From assembly GCF_900143285.1 (NCBI RefSeq), contig NZ_FRDN01000013.1, positions 124,001 through 188,000 on the forward strand: DNA of 64,000 nt, given 5' to 3'. The DNA is from Desulfitobacterium chlororespirans DSM 11544 (GTDB lineage: Bacteria > Bacillota > Desulfitobacteriia > Desulfitobacteriales > Desulfitobacteriaceae). Under the pieces are notes generated by a model. It saw only the letters and a program-made list of their open reading frames with translations. It was not told the origin of the DNA and searched no databases. Both the position numbers and the translations under genes were made by a program. Each line of letters opens with the position of its first letter. Positions within the stretch are counted from its first letter, which is position 1. Of the stretch, positions 1-8,446 are shown piece by piece.

Positions 1-57
1 ATTCGATTATTGTTGCAATCGGCACACACATGAAGAAGAAATTCATAATACCTGCTG

Positions 58-104
58 CATGTCCCCAAACGCGACAACGTTGTCGTGTTTGGGGACATGT
101 TTTT
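58..104 (+). terminator. Strong intrinsic terminator hairpin
   Basis: A nearly perfect 20-bp stem (arms 58-77 and 80-99) with a 2-nt loop is followed by TTTTT. It should end transcription of a gene lying before the window start. The symmetric stem could also act on the opposite strand. Confidence 0.75.
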
Positions 105-210
105 CGTCTGAACTATACTGATTTCATTTTCATTTATTCAGAATAACTTTCGGCAAGTACAATTCCTTCTCAGCGGTGGCCATGGAGTATTTTTAAAGTG
201 TAAGATTTGA

Positions 211-282
211 TTACTCTCCTGAATTATTTTGTTTTTCCGATTGTTTGGCATTCTTTTTAGTTTTCTTGCTTTTGTCGCTCAT
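211..282 (-). CDS. Small lysine-rich hypothetical peptide (23 aa)
   Basis: This short ORF starts with ATG at 282 and stops with TAA at 211-213. It is preceded by an AAAGGGGGG ribosome-binding sequence about 8 nt upstream. The product starts MSDKSKKTKKNA and is made almost entirely of Lys, Ser, Asn, Gln and Glu, with no hydrophobic segment. Small basic disordered peptides of this kind are common in spore-forming Firmicutes, but no family is recognised. The call rests on the ribosome site and the even, biased composition. The overlapping plus-strand reading frame (245-430) has no ribosome site and is less convincing. Confidence 0.4.
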   Translation of the reverse strand: MSDKSKKTKKNAKQSEKQNNSGE

Positions 283-529
283 GATAAATCGCCCCCCTTT
301 CAAACTTACTAAAACGTATCCGAAAGCCTACGTGTTTCAATCATGGAATGAAGTCGGCTCCCGTTTGTCTCTTATAATAGTCTGTTGCATAACCTTTTGC
401 AGTATTCGTGAAATATTGACCCGGAGTTGAGTAAGAGAGAGTTGAAATTATGTACTTTATTCGGACATAATTATGACTGAATTTTATTCAATTTTTTAGC
501 GCAATAGTAACATGAAAGGAGCTGATTTA

Positions 530-796
530 ATGCCTATCATTCGTCCGATGGCTGATCTGAGAGACACAGGAAAAATTTCTGAACTATGTTGCCAAAAAGA
601 TGAACCTGTGTTCATAACCAAAAATGGAATCGCGCATCTTGTTGTTATGAGTATAGATACCTATGAGAAACAGATGGGACTTCTGGAAATCTATCGGAAA
701 CTAAGTGCTGCAGAAAAACAACTTGAGGAAGGGGTACCTCTTCTCACAGGAAGTGAAGTCTTTGGCAAACTAAGGGAAAATGTTCTACCTTATTAA
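530..796 (+). CDS. Phd/YefM-type antitoxin without an intact toxin
   Basis: The 88-aa product resembles type II antitoxins of the Phd/YefM family, which bind DNA through the N-terminal half and mask a RelE/ParE- or Doc-type toxin with the C-terminal half. The N-terminal part (MPIIRPMADLRDTGKISELC, then PVFITKNGIAHLVVMS) matches the usual pattern. Start 530 is chosen because AAAGGAG at 515-521 lies about 8 nt upstream; the ATG at 512 lies before that site. A possible promoter is TTGAAA (442-447), 18 nt, CATAAT (466-471). No toxin follows: there is only a 15-codon ORF at 822-869 and then a terminator. It may be an orphan antitoxin or half of a decayed module. Confidence 0.75.
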   Translation: MPIIRPMADLRDTGKISELCCQKDEPVFITKNGIAHLVVMSIDTYEKQMGLLEIYRKLSAAEKQLEEGVPLLTGSEVFGKLRENVLPY

Positions 797-868
797 CTCT
801 GAATGTAAAGAGGTTGTTATTATGCGTGTTTTTTATGGAGGCGCGGGGATATCACAACTTGCAAAATA

Positions 869-910
869 AAAATCCTCCTCTTCCTGCACGAATGGAATGA
901 GGAGGATTTT
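869..910 (+). terminator. Intrinsic terminator after the antitoxin
   Basis: AAATCCTCCTC (870-880) pairs with GAGGAGGATTT (899-909), enclosing an 18-nt loop and ending in a T run. It closes the antitoxin transcript. Confidence 0.7.
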
Positions 911-1597
911 ATATACTTATCAAAGAAGAGCACGCAATGATCTACCTTGCACCAAGTGAGATAACTTATTACCCAAACATAATCTTGCGACTATGGCTAA
1001 GCAGAATCGCCACCCCAAATGATGGTTCGTTCGACCATACTGGATATCTACCCAGCCTGCTTTAACCTTACGGCTAAAGTAGACCGAAAAATTTACATAT
1101 AGCAATGCACCTTTGGAGTGTATCTCTATATATAAAAAATCTTCCAAAACCCAGCACAATCTTAGCTCGACCCAAGCAGATAAGTTGGAACCCCTAGATA
1201 ATCAAGGTTAATCGACTAGCTAAAAGCTTTTCCCTACCCACAAGAATCTTCTCTCCGACAATTTATAAACGGACGCCTATAAATCATCTTTGACCGACTC
1301 ATATATACCCCGATTATGAAGCACATATAAATCTTGGCTCAACCATTACGTACCCTTCGACATTATAATGTGCTTTTAGCGGATGAAATATTCAAGTCCA
1401 CTTAGCCAATAAAAACCATAATTGGCAAACCTCCATGTCATTGAATGCGTCTTGCATCACGCAGCTTAAGTATTTATTCCTGGTTTTTGTCATCATATCT
1501 CTCTTCATTAAAAAATCATAGGATATTTACAAGAAAATCAAATTATTAAGATAAAATTCCATTGTATTTCCTATTATTTTGATCGGAGGAATTAGTT
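911..1597. other. Gene-poor AT-rich stretch, possible decayed coding remnant
   Basis: No convincing gene is visible in these roughly 690 bases. On the minus strand one frame stays mostly open, with scattered stops, from about 1460 to 920. Its longest piece is a 79-codon ORF (920-1159) without a ribosome-binding site and without recognisable motifs. This could be an old pseudogene or simply AT-rich spacer. The last 100 bases should hold the promoter for the gene at 1598. Confidence 0.4.
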
Positions 1598-2047
1598 TTG
1601 AAGAAAAAAAAGATTCTGATTGGAGGGATAAGCTTAGTGCTGTTGTTTCCATTTGCCTCTGTAGCCATAGCTGATGAAGTGACTTCTGCGGCAAGTCAAA
1701 GCACAGTACAAATTGTCGCGCAAACAGCAGCACAAGCTCAATCCCCGACTGAAGCAAATGGCCATATTACCGTGGGAATGGCCGGTATGAAAGGCGGTTC
1801 AATGGATAGCAATTCAACGGAGATAGACTTAAATGAAACCTCACATGACATGGATATGGATAAGCCGGATGTGCAGGAAGGCGGGCAAAAAGCTGAGGAA
1901 GACGGACATGGCCAGTCGGAAAAGACTCAAGGCAAGGAACACGGTGAAGAGGAGCCGGTAGGGGTTAATTGGCCTGTGGTTTGGGGCTTTTTAGGCATTA
2001 ACTCACTTGTTATTGTCAGCGCGGGAATTCTCAAGTTTATGAAATAG
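1598..2047 (+). CDS. Secreted/membrane-anchored His- and Met-rich acidic protein
   Basis: The 149-aa protein has an N-terminal signal-like segment (KKKKILIGG then a hydrophobic run to about residue 26) and a C-terminal membrane helix at about residues 125-148. The region between is acidic and rich in Gly, Met, Asp and His (for example SHDMDMDKPD, EDGHGQSEK, KEHGEEE). The start is TTG, chosen because GGAGGA lies 8 nt upstream and no ATG is near. The family is not recognised. Its tight linkage to the following polyferredoxin suggests that both act in one membrane redox or metal-handling unit; the His/Met content would suit metal binding, but that is inference. Confidence 0.7.
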   Translation: MKKKKILIGGISLVLLFPFASVAIADEVTSAASQSTVQIVAQTAAQAQSPTEANGHITVGMAGMKGGSMDSNSTEIDLNETSHDMDMDKPDVQEGGQKAEEDGHGQSEKTQGKEHGEEEPVGVNWPVVWGFLGINSLVIVSAGILKFMK

Positions 2048-2080
2048 GTGATAAATTTTCTCGGTAAAGGAGTAAAATTG

Positions 2081-3469
2081 ATGGCAGTCATTAAAAAAGC
2101 AGATCCAGTCAGACATCCGGATTCACCCAAAAAGAATTTGCTTGATAATAGGGTGATCAAAGCTATGCTTAAGAGCCGGTGGTTTCCAGGAATCATTCAG
2201 TGGCCGGTTTTATTCGTTTTTGCACTTATTGTTTTTGAGCTCATGGCCGGACCAGGTTCAGCCCATGATAATTTCGGCACGGCAGGAACCTGGGTACTCT
2301 GGTGGCCGCTGATTCCGATTATTTTCTTGCTTCTGGGACGTTTTTGGTGTGCAATTTGCCCCTTCGCCACTGTAAGCGACTGGATACAAAAGTTTGTCGG
2401 CAATAACCGTCCTGTTCCTAAATTTTTAAAGAAATATGGCATATGGCTGATTGATATTTTCTTTATACTAATCACATGGGCGGACCATACCTTTGGGATC
2501 GTTGAAAGTCCCAGAGGCTCGGGTGTACTGTTACTGATCATCACAACGGGTGTGATAATCAGCGGAGCCTTCTTCGAACGCCGTACCTGGTGCAGGTATC
2601 TGTGTTTTCTCGGCGGCTTATCGGGTAACTATGCACGGTCGGGTTCCCTTGAGCTTCATGCTACTCCTGAAAAATGTGCACAATGTACGACTCAATCCTG
2701 CTATAAGGGAAAAAGCAAAGTTGCCGGCTGTCCCATGTTTGAATTTCCCCGTACCATGGATAGCATGGCCAGATGCAATCTCTGTGCCAATTGTATTAAA
2801 ACCTGTCCCAATGATTCGATTCAATTGAGCACCCGTGTCCCGACCAAAGGATTATGGTTTATTAAAAAACCTAAATTTGAAGAATCTTTCTTAGCCGTTA
2901 TCATTATGGGAATTGTTTTTGTACAGAATATCACCATGCTGGAAGTCTGGGGAAAGATGCTTGCTTCCCTGGAGAATTTTGTTGGAACAGATAATTACTT
3001 TGTAACCTTTACCATCACCTTTATTATTGCTATGGCCATTCCTGTACTTGCATTATTTGCAAGCAGTTATTTTGCTAAACTCTCCAACAAGAAAAGCACT
3101 ATCCAAAATTTTGCTATCTTTGGCTATTCTCTGATACCTTTGGATCTGGCCGGGCACATTGCTCACAATCTGTTTCATCTTCTGGCTGAAGGCAAGTCGG
3201 TCCTCTTCACTTTCCTGGCCTTATTCGGAGTTGAAACTCACGGTGCTTCAGCTGCTATCTTCAGTAATTCAACCATTCAAATGCTTCAGTTTGGTTTAAT
3301 TGGACTGGGTACCCTGGGATCAATCTATACAGCTTACCGAATCTCGAAATACAATTTTGCGGCAGAAGGAAAAACTTTTGCCAGCTTTATGCCTTTCGCG
3401 GTATTAAGTGTTATTCTGGGGATTGTTAATGTCGGTCTGTTTATCCTTCCCATGGCTATGCGCATGTAG
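2081..3469 (+). CDS. NapH/NosR-like membrane polyferredoxin (4Fe-4S)
   Basis: This 462-aa integral membrane protein carries cysteine motifs of the NapH/NosR/CcoG class. FWCAICPFATVSDW and WCRYLCFLGG lie at helix ends, and a soluble segment follows with CAQC plus further cysteines and then CNLCANCIKTCP, typical of two [4Fe-4S] clusters. Several hydrophobic helices flank these segments. Such proteins pass electrons from the quinone pool or flavins to periplasmic enzymes. There is no FMN-binding domain, unlike NosR or the RdhC/PceC proteins of dehalogenase clusters. Start 2081 is chosen because AAAGGAG at 2067-2073 fits it, whereas the upstream GTG at 2048 has no ribosome site. The redox partner is not identifiable here. 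Confidence 0.85.
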   Translation: MAVIKKADPVRHPDSPKKNLLDNRVIKAMLKSRWFPGIIQWPVLFVFALIVFELMAGPGSAHDNFGTAGTWVLWWPLIPIIFLLLGRFWCAICPFATVSDWIQKFVGNNRPVPKFLKKYGIWLIDIFFILITWADHTFGIVESPRGSGVLLLIITTGVIISGAFFERRTWCRYLCFLGGLSGNYARSGSLELHATPEKCAQCTTQSCYKGKSKVAGCPMFEFPRTMDSMARCNLCANCIKTCPNDSIQLSTRVPTKGLWFIKKPKFEESFLAVIIMGIVFVQNITMLEVWGKMLASLENFVGTDNYFVTFTITFIIAMAIPVLALFASSYFAKLSNKKSTIQNFAIFGYSLIPLDLAGHIAHNLFHLLAEGKSVLFTFLALFGVETHGASAAIFSNSTIQMLQFGLIGLGTLGSIYTAYRISKYNFAAEGKTFASFMPFAVLSVILGIVNVGLFILPMAMRM

Positions 3470-3567
3470 CTGAAGCTAAGGGCAATGTCCTTAAAGAGGT
3501 AAAGAGAGTACCGGAGGGTCTGAAAACAAGCAACAGACGAAGCAAGAGTGTACCGAGGTAAATCGAG

Positions 3568-3597
3568 AGCCCCAGGGATAATGACCCTGGGGCTTTG
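3568..3597. terminator. Terminator between convergent genes
   Basis: AGCCCCAGGG (3568-3577) pairs with CCCTGGGGCT (3585-3594) around a 7-nt loop and is followed by TT. It lies between the convergent polyferredoxin and leuB genes and may serve both strands. Confidence 0.65.
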
Positions 3598-3677
3598 CAG
3601 TGAGCATATTATATTGATACGAGGATATGGAAGTTTGTTATATAACTTCTTTGTCGGCAAAAGGCACTAAGCAAACC

Positions 3678-4736
3678 TTATAGCGCAGCTAAGACTGCAT
3701 CGCCCATCTCTATCGTTCCTACAACCTTATCTCCTGCTTGGGCCAGATCCCCGGTCCGATACCCCTGCTCCAGGACCTTTTCCACAGCATTTTCAATGCG
3801 CAGTGCTTCGGCTTCCATACCGAAGGAATAGCGAAGCATTAATGCCGCAGAAAGAATGGTAGCCAGGGGATTAGCCAGGTTCTTACCGGCGATATCCGGG
3901 GCAGAACCGTGAGCCGGTTCATACATCCCTTGGCTGCCGCTTAAGCTGGCTGAGGAGAGCATACCGATGGAGCCTCCCAGCATCGAAGCCAGGTCGGTGA
4001 GAATATCTCCGAACATGTTCTCCGTGACGATGACATCGAATTGCTTGGGGTTGCGAACCAATTGCATGGCCGCATTATCCACATACATATGAGTGAGTTC
4101 CACTTCAGGGTACTCTTTAGCCAATTCATTGGCTATCTCCCTCCAGAGGCGGGAGGTTTCCAAAACATTGGCTTTATCCACGGAACAGAGTTTTTTATTG
4201 CGGAGCATGGCTGTCTCAAAGCCTTGGACCAGAATGCGCCGAATCTCTTCTTCTGAATAGCTCATCTTGTCGTATGCTGAACGGGGATTATCTGAACGGC
4301 CTTTTTCTCCGAAATAAACCCCTCCGGTCAATTCCCGGATCACTACCATATCCACCCCGTCCAGGACATCCTCTTTAAGGGTAGAAGTGGCTAACAGGCT
4401 GGGAATCATGCGCACAGGGCGGATATTGGCATAGAAATTCAGCCCCTTGCGCAGGCCTAAGAGAGCCGCTGTCTCCGGACGCTCTGAGGCCGGGAGATGA
4501 TCCCATTGATGTCCCCCTACCGCACCTAACAGAACTGCGTCAGCTTCCCGGCACCCCTGCAAGGTTTCATCCGGCAGGGCTTTCCCCACCAATTCGATGG
4601 CTGCTCCCCCTACGGGATAGTCCTGAAACTCAAAGTCAGCATCCGCTTCCGCCAAGACTGCTTTCAGCACCCGTACTGCCTGAGGAATAATCTCCTGCCC
4701 GATGCCATCGCCGGGCAATACTGCAATTTTAGGCAT
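3678..4736 (-). CDS. leuB: 3-isopropylmalate dehydrogenase
   Basis: LeuB oxidises and decarboxylates 3-isopropylmalate to 2-ketoisocaproate with NAD, the third step of leucine synthesis in the cytosol. The 352-aa length is normal. The sequence shows the N-terminal [10 protein letters not shown] motif, the substrate-binding [10 protein letters not shown] segment and the metal-binding [19 protein letters not shown] block. The start overlaps the end of leuD by 8 bp, so the two are translationally coupled. It is the last gene of the ilv-leu cluster. No leuA (2-isopropylmalate synthase) lies in the window. Confidence 0.97.
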   Translation of the reverse strand: MPKIAVLPGDGIGQEIIPQAVRVLKAVLAEADADFEFQDYPVGGAAIELVGKALPDETLQGCREADAVLLGAVGGHQWDHLPASERPETAALLGLRKGLNFYANIRPVRMIPSLLATSTLKEDVLDGVDMVVIRELTGGVYFGEKGRSDNPRSAYDKMSYSEEEIRRILVQGFETAMLRNKKLCSVDKANVLETSRLWREIANELAKEYPEVELTHMYVDNAAMQLVRNPKQFDVIVTENMFGDILTDLASMLGGSIGMLSSASLSGSQGMYEPAHGSAPDIAGKNLANPLATILSAALMLRYSFGMEAEALRIENAVEKVLEQGYRTGDLAQAGDKVVGTIEMGDAVLAAL

Positions 4737-5217
4737 GTTCTCGTCTCCCTTTCACATATGGAATAAGTCCCCCTGCTTTGATCAGATCCTGCATAAAGGG
4801 CGGGAAAGGCCGGGCTTCGAACTCAGTGTTTCTGGTCAGATTGACGATCTTTCCGGTCTCCAGATCCACAGAGACCTCATCCCCTGCTTCGATACCTTGA
4901 ACTGCCTCGGGGCATTCCAAAATAGGCATACCAATATTCAGGGAGTTACGGTAAAAGATCCGGGCATAAGAATCGGCGATGATCGCTTTCACCCCTGCTG
5001 CTTTAATGGCTACCGGAGCATGTTCCCGGGAAGAACCGCAGCCAAAGTTTTTGCCGCCGATGATCACATCGCCGGGCTTTACCTCTTTGGCAAAATTAGC
5101 GTCAGCATCTTCCATGCAATGAACCGCTAAATGCTCGGGAGTATTTTGATTTAAATAGCGTGCCGGTATAATGACATCGGTGTCGATATCATCTCCGAAT
5201 TTCCAGGCCTTAGCCAT
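4729..5217 (-). CDS. leuD: 3-isopropylmalate dehydratase, small subunit
   Basis: LeuD is the small subunit of isopropylmalate isomerase and supplies the swivel domain that closes over the Fe-S active site of LeuC. At 162 aa it belongs to the short form common in Clostridia and archaea rather than the roughly 200-aa enterobacterial form. The motifs [17 protein letters not shown] and [12 protein letters not shown] are diagnostic. Its first base coincides with the last base of leuC and its end overlaps leuB, indicating one transcript. Confidence 0.96.
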   Translation of the reverse strand: MAKAWKFGDDIDTDVIIPARYLNQNTPEHLAVHCMEDADANFAKEVKPGDVIIGGKNFGCGSSREHAPVAIKAAGVKAIIADSYARIFYRNSLNIGMPILECPEAVQGIEAGDEVSVDLETGKIVNLTRNTEFEARPFPPFMQDLIKAGGLIPYVKGRREHA

Positions 5218-6482
5218 TATAACACCTCCTCTGGATGTGAGATTTCCCCGGTTACTGCCGACGCTGCCGCTACAGCCGGTCCGGACAGGTAGACCTCACT
5301 TTCCGGATGTCCCATCCGTCCGACAAAGTTCCGGTTGGTGGTGGAAAGAGCACGCTCCCCTTTGGCTAGGATTCCCATATATCCGCCTAAGCAAGGTCCG
5401 CAGGTAGGAGTGCTGACCACAGCTCCCGCATCGATAAAGATATCGATCAGGCCTTCCTTCATGGCTTGCTTATAAATATCCTGAGTTCCGGGGATGACAA
5501 TTAAGCGCACATCCCCATGGACTTTCTGACCCTTGAGGATCTGGGCTGCCACCTGCATATCTTCCAGGCGGCCATTGGTACAGGAGCCGATGACCACTTG
5601 ATCGATTTTGATTCCTTTCCCTTCACTGACGGGTTTGGAGTTCTCCGGCAAATGAGGAAAAGCCACTTGTAGGGGAATATCGGCCACATCCCATTCATAG
5701 ACTTCCACATACTGAGCCTCAGGATCGCTGTGATAGACTTTATAAGGACGTTTGGCCCGTTCATTCACATAAGCCAGGGTCTTTTCATCGGGAGGGATAA
5801 TGCCGTTTTTGGCCCCGGCTTCCACAGCCATATTGCACATGGTTAAACGGCCGTCCATGGACAAGGCGGCGATACCTTCCCCGGTGAATTCCATGGCCCG
5901 ATAGCGGGCGCCGTCCACCCCGATTTTGCCGATAGTGTAAAGGATCAAATCCTTGCCGCTGACCCAGGGCTGGAACTTGGTCCCTTTGAATATGAATTTG
6001 ATGGATTCCGGAATTCTGAACCAGGCTTCCCCGGTAGCCATACCGGCGGCTAAATCCGTGCTGCCCACTCCCGTGGCGAAAGCACCCAAAGCCCCGTAAG
6101 TGCAGGTGTGGGAATCGGCGCCGATGATCACATCCCCCGGCAGGGTCACCCCTTGCTCAGGAAGAAGACAGTGCTCAACACCCACTCTTCCCTGCTCCCA
6201 ATAATGAACAATCTCTTGTTTTTTGGCAAATTCTCTTAAGGCTTTGCTTAATTCCGCAGAAGCGATGTCTTTGTTGGGGGTAAAGTGGTCGGGAACCAAG
6301 GCGACCTTGGTCTTGTCCCAAACGGTTTCCACACCAAACTTCTCAAATTCCCGGATAGAGACCGGGCCGGTTATATCATTGGCCAAGGCCAGATCCAGTT
6401 GGGCGGTAATCAATTGACCGGGTACCACCTTATCCAGACCGGCATGCTCGGCAAGAATTTTCTCAGTGATGGTCATTGCCAT
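5217..6482 (-). CDS. leuC: 3-isopropylmalate dehydratase, large subunit
   Basis: LeuC carries the [4Fe-4S] cluster that isomerises 2- to 3-isopropylmalate through dehydration. The 421-aa product has [18 protein letters not shown] and the cluster cysteines in VIGSCTNGR and [13 protein letters not shown], as in the short HACN-type family. The reading frame stays open upstream to 6563, but start 6482 ([15 protein letters not shown]) is chosen because AGGAAAGGA lies at a proper distance and family members begin here. Upstream is a 250-bp leader with a perfect hairpin at 6529-6558. Confidence 0.96.
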   Translation of the reverse strand: MAMTITEKILAEHAGLDKVVPGQLITAQLDLALANDITGPVSIREFEKFGVETVWDKTKVALVPDHFTPNKDIASAELSKALREFAKKQEIVHYWEQGRVGVEHCLLPEQGVTLPGDVIIGADSHTCTYGALGAFATGVGSTDLAAGMATGEAWFRIPESIKFIFKGTKFQPWVSGKDLILYTIGKIGVDGARYRAMEFTGEGIAALSMDGRLTMCNMAVEAGAKNGIIPPDEKTLAYVNERAKRPYKVYHSDPEAQYVEVYEWDVADIPLQVAFPHLPENSKPVSEGKGIKIDQVVIGSCTNGRLEDMQVAAQILKGQKVHGDVRLIVIPGTQDIYKQAMKEGLIDIFIDAGAVVSTPTCGPCLGGYMGILAKGERALSTTNRNFVGRMGHPESEVYLSGPAVAAASAVTGEISHPEEVL

Positions 6483-6528
6483 ATCTCTCATTTCCTTTCC
6501 TCTTATATAGAGCCACTTATATAGAACC

Positions 6529-6558
6529 ATGCGCTTTGTTATTACGAACAAAGCGCAT
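6529..6558 (-). promoter_or_regulatory. Perfect hairpin in the leuC leader
   Basis: A 12-bp perfect stem (ATGCGCTTTGTT and its complement) with a 6-nt loop stands about 45 nt before leuC. It has no T run, so it is more likely an RNA stabiliser or processing site than a terminator. Between it and leuC are two direct copies of CTATATAAG. A second GC-rich hairpin (6706-6720) follows the ilvC stop. Confidence 0.5.
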
Positions 6559-6731
6559 GTCATTATCTGATAAACAAGTTTGATGCAATGAGCAAATAAA
6601 TTTCGTAACGCTCCGTGGGTCGGGTTAAACTCTTTCTGGGAGAAAGGTAAAAAGGTGGTGGTTGGGGCGGGAGACAGCTAAAGGTCCGGGTAGCTGAAGG
6701 AGGCTTCCCCCCGAGGGGGATTCAAGTATGG

Positions 6732-7733
6732 TTATTCACCGGGCTTCTTAATAAAGGGCATCATGGCACGAAGCTCAGCTCCCACTTTTTCGATAGGATG
6801 CTCGGCGTCTTTGCGCTCGATAGCATTGAAGGAAGGACGATTGATTTGGTTCTCTAAGAGCCAGTTTTTGGCAAAGGTGCCATCCTGGATTTCCGCCAGG
6901 ACTTTTTTCATTTCTTTGCGGGTTTCATCGGTGATGATGCGTTTCCCGATCATCATATCCCCATACTCGGCGGTGTCGGAGATGGAATAACGCATCCGGC
7001 TGATGCCGCCTTCATAGATGAGGTCGACAATCAGCTTTAATTCATGCAAGCATTCAAAATAAGCACTCTCCGGTTGGTAGCCGGCTTCCACTAAGGTATC
7101 AAAGCCTGCTCGGATCAATTCGGATACCCCGCCGCAAAGTACGGCCTGCTCACCAAAGAGGTCGGTTTCCGTTTCTTCCTTGAAGGTGGTCTCCAGAACT
7201 CCGGCCCGGGTACAACCGATACCTTTGGCATAAGCCAAGGCTAGATCATAAGCACGGCCGCTGGCATCCTGATGAATCGCTATCAATCCGGGGACTCCGG
7301 CTCCTTCTTCATAGGTTCTGCGCACCAGATGGCCGGGGCTTTTGGGAGCGACCATGAAAACATCCACATCAGCGGGAGGTACAATCTGACCAAAATGAAT
7401 ATTAAAGCCGTGAGAGAACACTAAGCATTTGCCTGCGGTAAGATGGGGTTTGATTTCGTTCTCATAGACGGAGGCCTGACGCTCATCAGGGAGAAGAATC
7501 TGAATTAGATCAGCCTGAGCTGCTGCTTCAGCCACAGTGGCAACTTTTAAACCGGCTGCTTCAGCCTGTTTCCAGCGGCGGGAATCGGCACGCAGACCGA
7601 TGACGACATTGAGACCGGAATCTTTTAAGTTCTGAGCCTGAGCATGACCTTGGCTCCCATAACCCATCACTGCAATGGTTTTGCCTTGGAGTAATTCCAA
7701 GCTTGCATCAGAATCATAATACATTTTTGCCAT
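6732..7733 (-). CDS. ilvC: Ketol-acid reductoisomerase
   Basis: IlvC rearranges and reduces acetolactate or acetohydroxybutyrate with NADPH in valine and isoleucine synthesis. The 333-aa class I protein has the nucleotide-binding [17 protein letters not shown] motif near residue 25 and the C-terminal knotted helical domain with [17 protein letters not shown] lies about 10 nt before the ATG. It sits between ilvH and leuC, separated from ilvH by 228 bp holding a hairpin, which suggests partial readthrough or an extra promoter. Confidence 0.97.
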   Translation of the reverse strand: MAKMYYDSDASLELLQGKTIAVMGYGSQGHAQAQNLKDSGLNVVIGLRADSRRWKQAEAAGLKVATVAEAAAQADLIQILLPDERQASVYENEIKPHLTAGKCLVFSHGFNIHFGQIVPPADVDVFMVAPKSPGHLVRRTYEEGAGVPGLIAIHQDASGRAYDLALAYAKGIGCTRAGVLETTFKEETETDLFGEQAVLCGGVSELIRAGFDTLVEAGYQPESAYFECLHELKLIVDLIYEGGISRMRYSISDTAEYGDMMIGKRIITDETRKEMKKVLAEIQDGTFAKNWLLENQINRPSFNAIERKDAEHPIEKVGAELRAMMPFIKKPGE

Positions 7734-7842
7734 GATAAACGCTCCTTTTGAATCCCCTGAAGATTAATTTTAACTGAGGATTACCTTATTAATATAATGT
7801 TTTGCCAGCCTAAGATGCATTTCTAAGAAATAGTGAAATATA

Positions 7843-7882
7843 AGGATTAGATGTACTATCTCATGATAGCACATCTAATCCT
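7843..7882 (-). terminator. Intercistronic hairpin between ilvH and ilvC
   Basis: AGGATTAGATGT (7843-7854) and ACATCTAATCCT (7871-7882) form a long stem with an inner CTATC/GATAG pairing. On the minus strand it is followed by a T-rich tract. It probably works as a partial terminator or RNA-stability element that sets ilvC-leu expression apart from ilvDBH. Confidence 0.55.
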
Positions 7883-7961
7883 GTTGTACAACAGAAAACA
7901 GCATTTAGGCGGTTTTATAACAACTCTGTATATTGGAAATGTTTAGATAAAGACAGCCTGA

Positions 7962-8441
7962 TTAGCCTTCCAAACGGGTTATGGCAATCTTTCCGGTCCG
8001 CACCAATTCCATCAGCCCAAAGGGGCGTATGGTTTTTACGAAGGCATCAATTTTTTCTTCGTCTCCGGTGAGCTCTACGGTCAGGTTGCTTCGTCCCATA
8101 TCCACCACCCGGCCCCGGAAAACGTCCACGATTTGCAGGACTTCCAGGCGGGTATCTGCTTTCACCTTGATGCGGATTAAAGCCAGCTCCCGATCCACCA
8201 CCGTCTCGTTGGTCAGATCCGTCACTTTATGAACTACCACCAGCTTATGCAGCTGTTTGGAAACCTGCTCAATCACTGTATCATCCCCATCGACAACGAT
8301 GGTCATCCTGGAAATGCCGGGATTCTCCGTCTGACACACCGAGAGACTGTTAATATTGTAGGCCCGCCGGGCGAACAATCCGGCCACTCTGGTCAATACA
8401 CCAGGGTTATTTTCGACAAGAACCGCTAAAGTATGCAGCAT
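7962..8441 (-). CDS. ilvH: Acetolactate synthase, small (regulatory) subunit
   Basis: This 159-aa protein has an N-terminal ACT domain (MLHTLAVLVENNPGVLTRVA) that binds valine for feedback inhibition, and the usual C-terminal domain that activates the catalytic subunit. It joins the IlvB product to form acetohydroxyacid synthase. Start 8441 matches the conserved N-terminus; in-frame GTG codons up to 8453 overlap the end of ilvB and are possible alternatives. The close spacing with ilvB indicates coupled translation. Confidence 0.95.
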   Translation of the reverse strand: MLHTLAVLVENNPGVLTRVAGLFARRAYNINSLSVCQTENPGISRMTIVVDGDDTVIEQVSKQLHKLVVVHKVTDLTNETVVDRELALIRIKVKADTRLEVLQIVDVFRGRVVDMGRSNLTVELTGDEEKIDAFVKTIRPFGLMELVRTGKIAITRLEG

Positions 8442-8446
8442 TTTCC

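Noticed and set aside
245-430. 61-codon plus-strand ORF with a hydrophobic start
   Set aside because: No ribosome-binding site, and the opposite strand carries a better-supported short ORF at 211-282.
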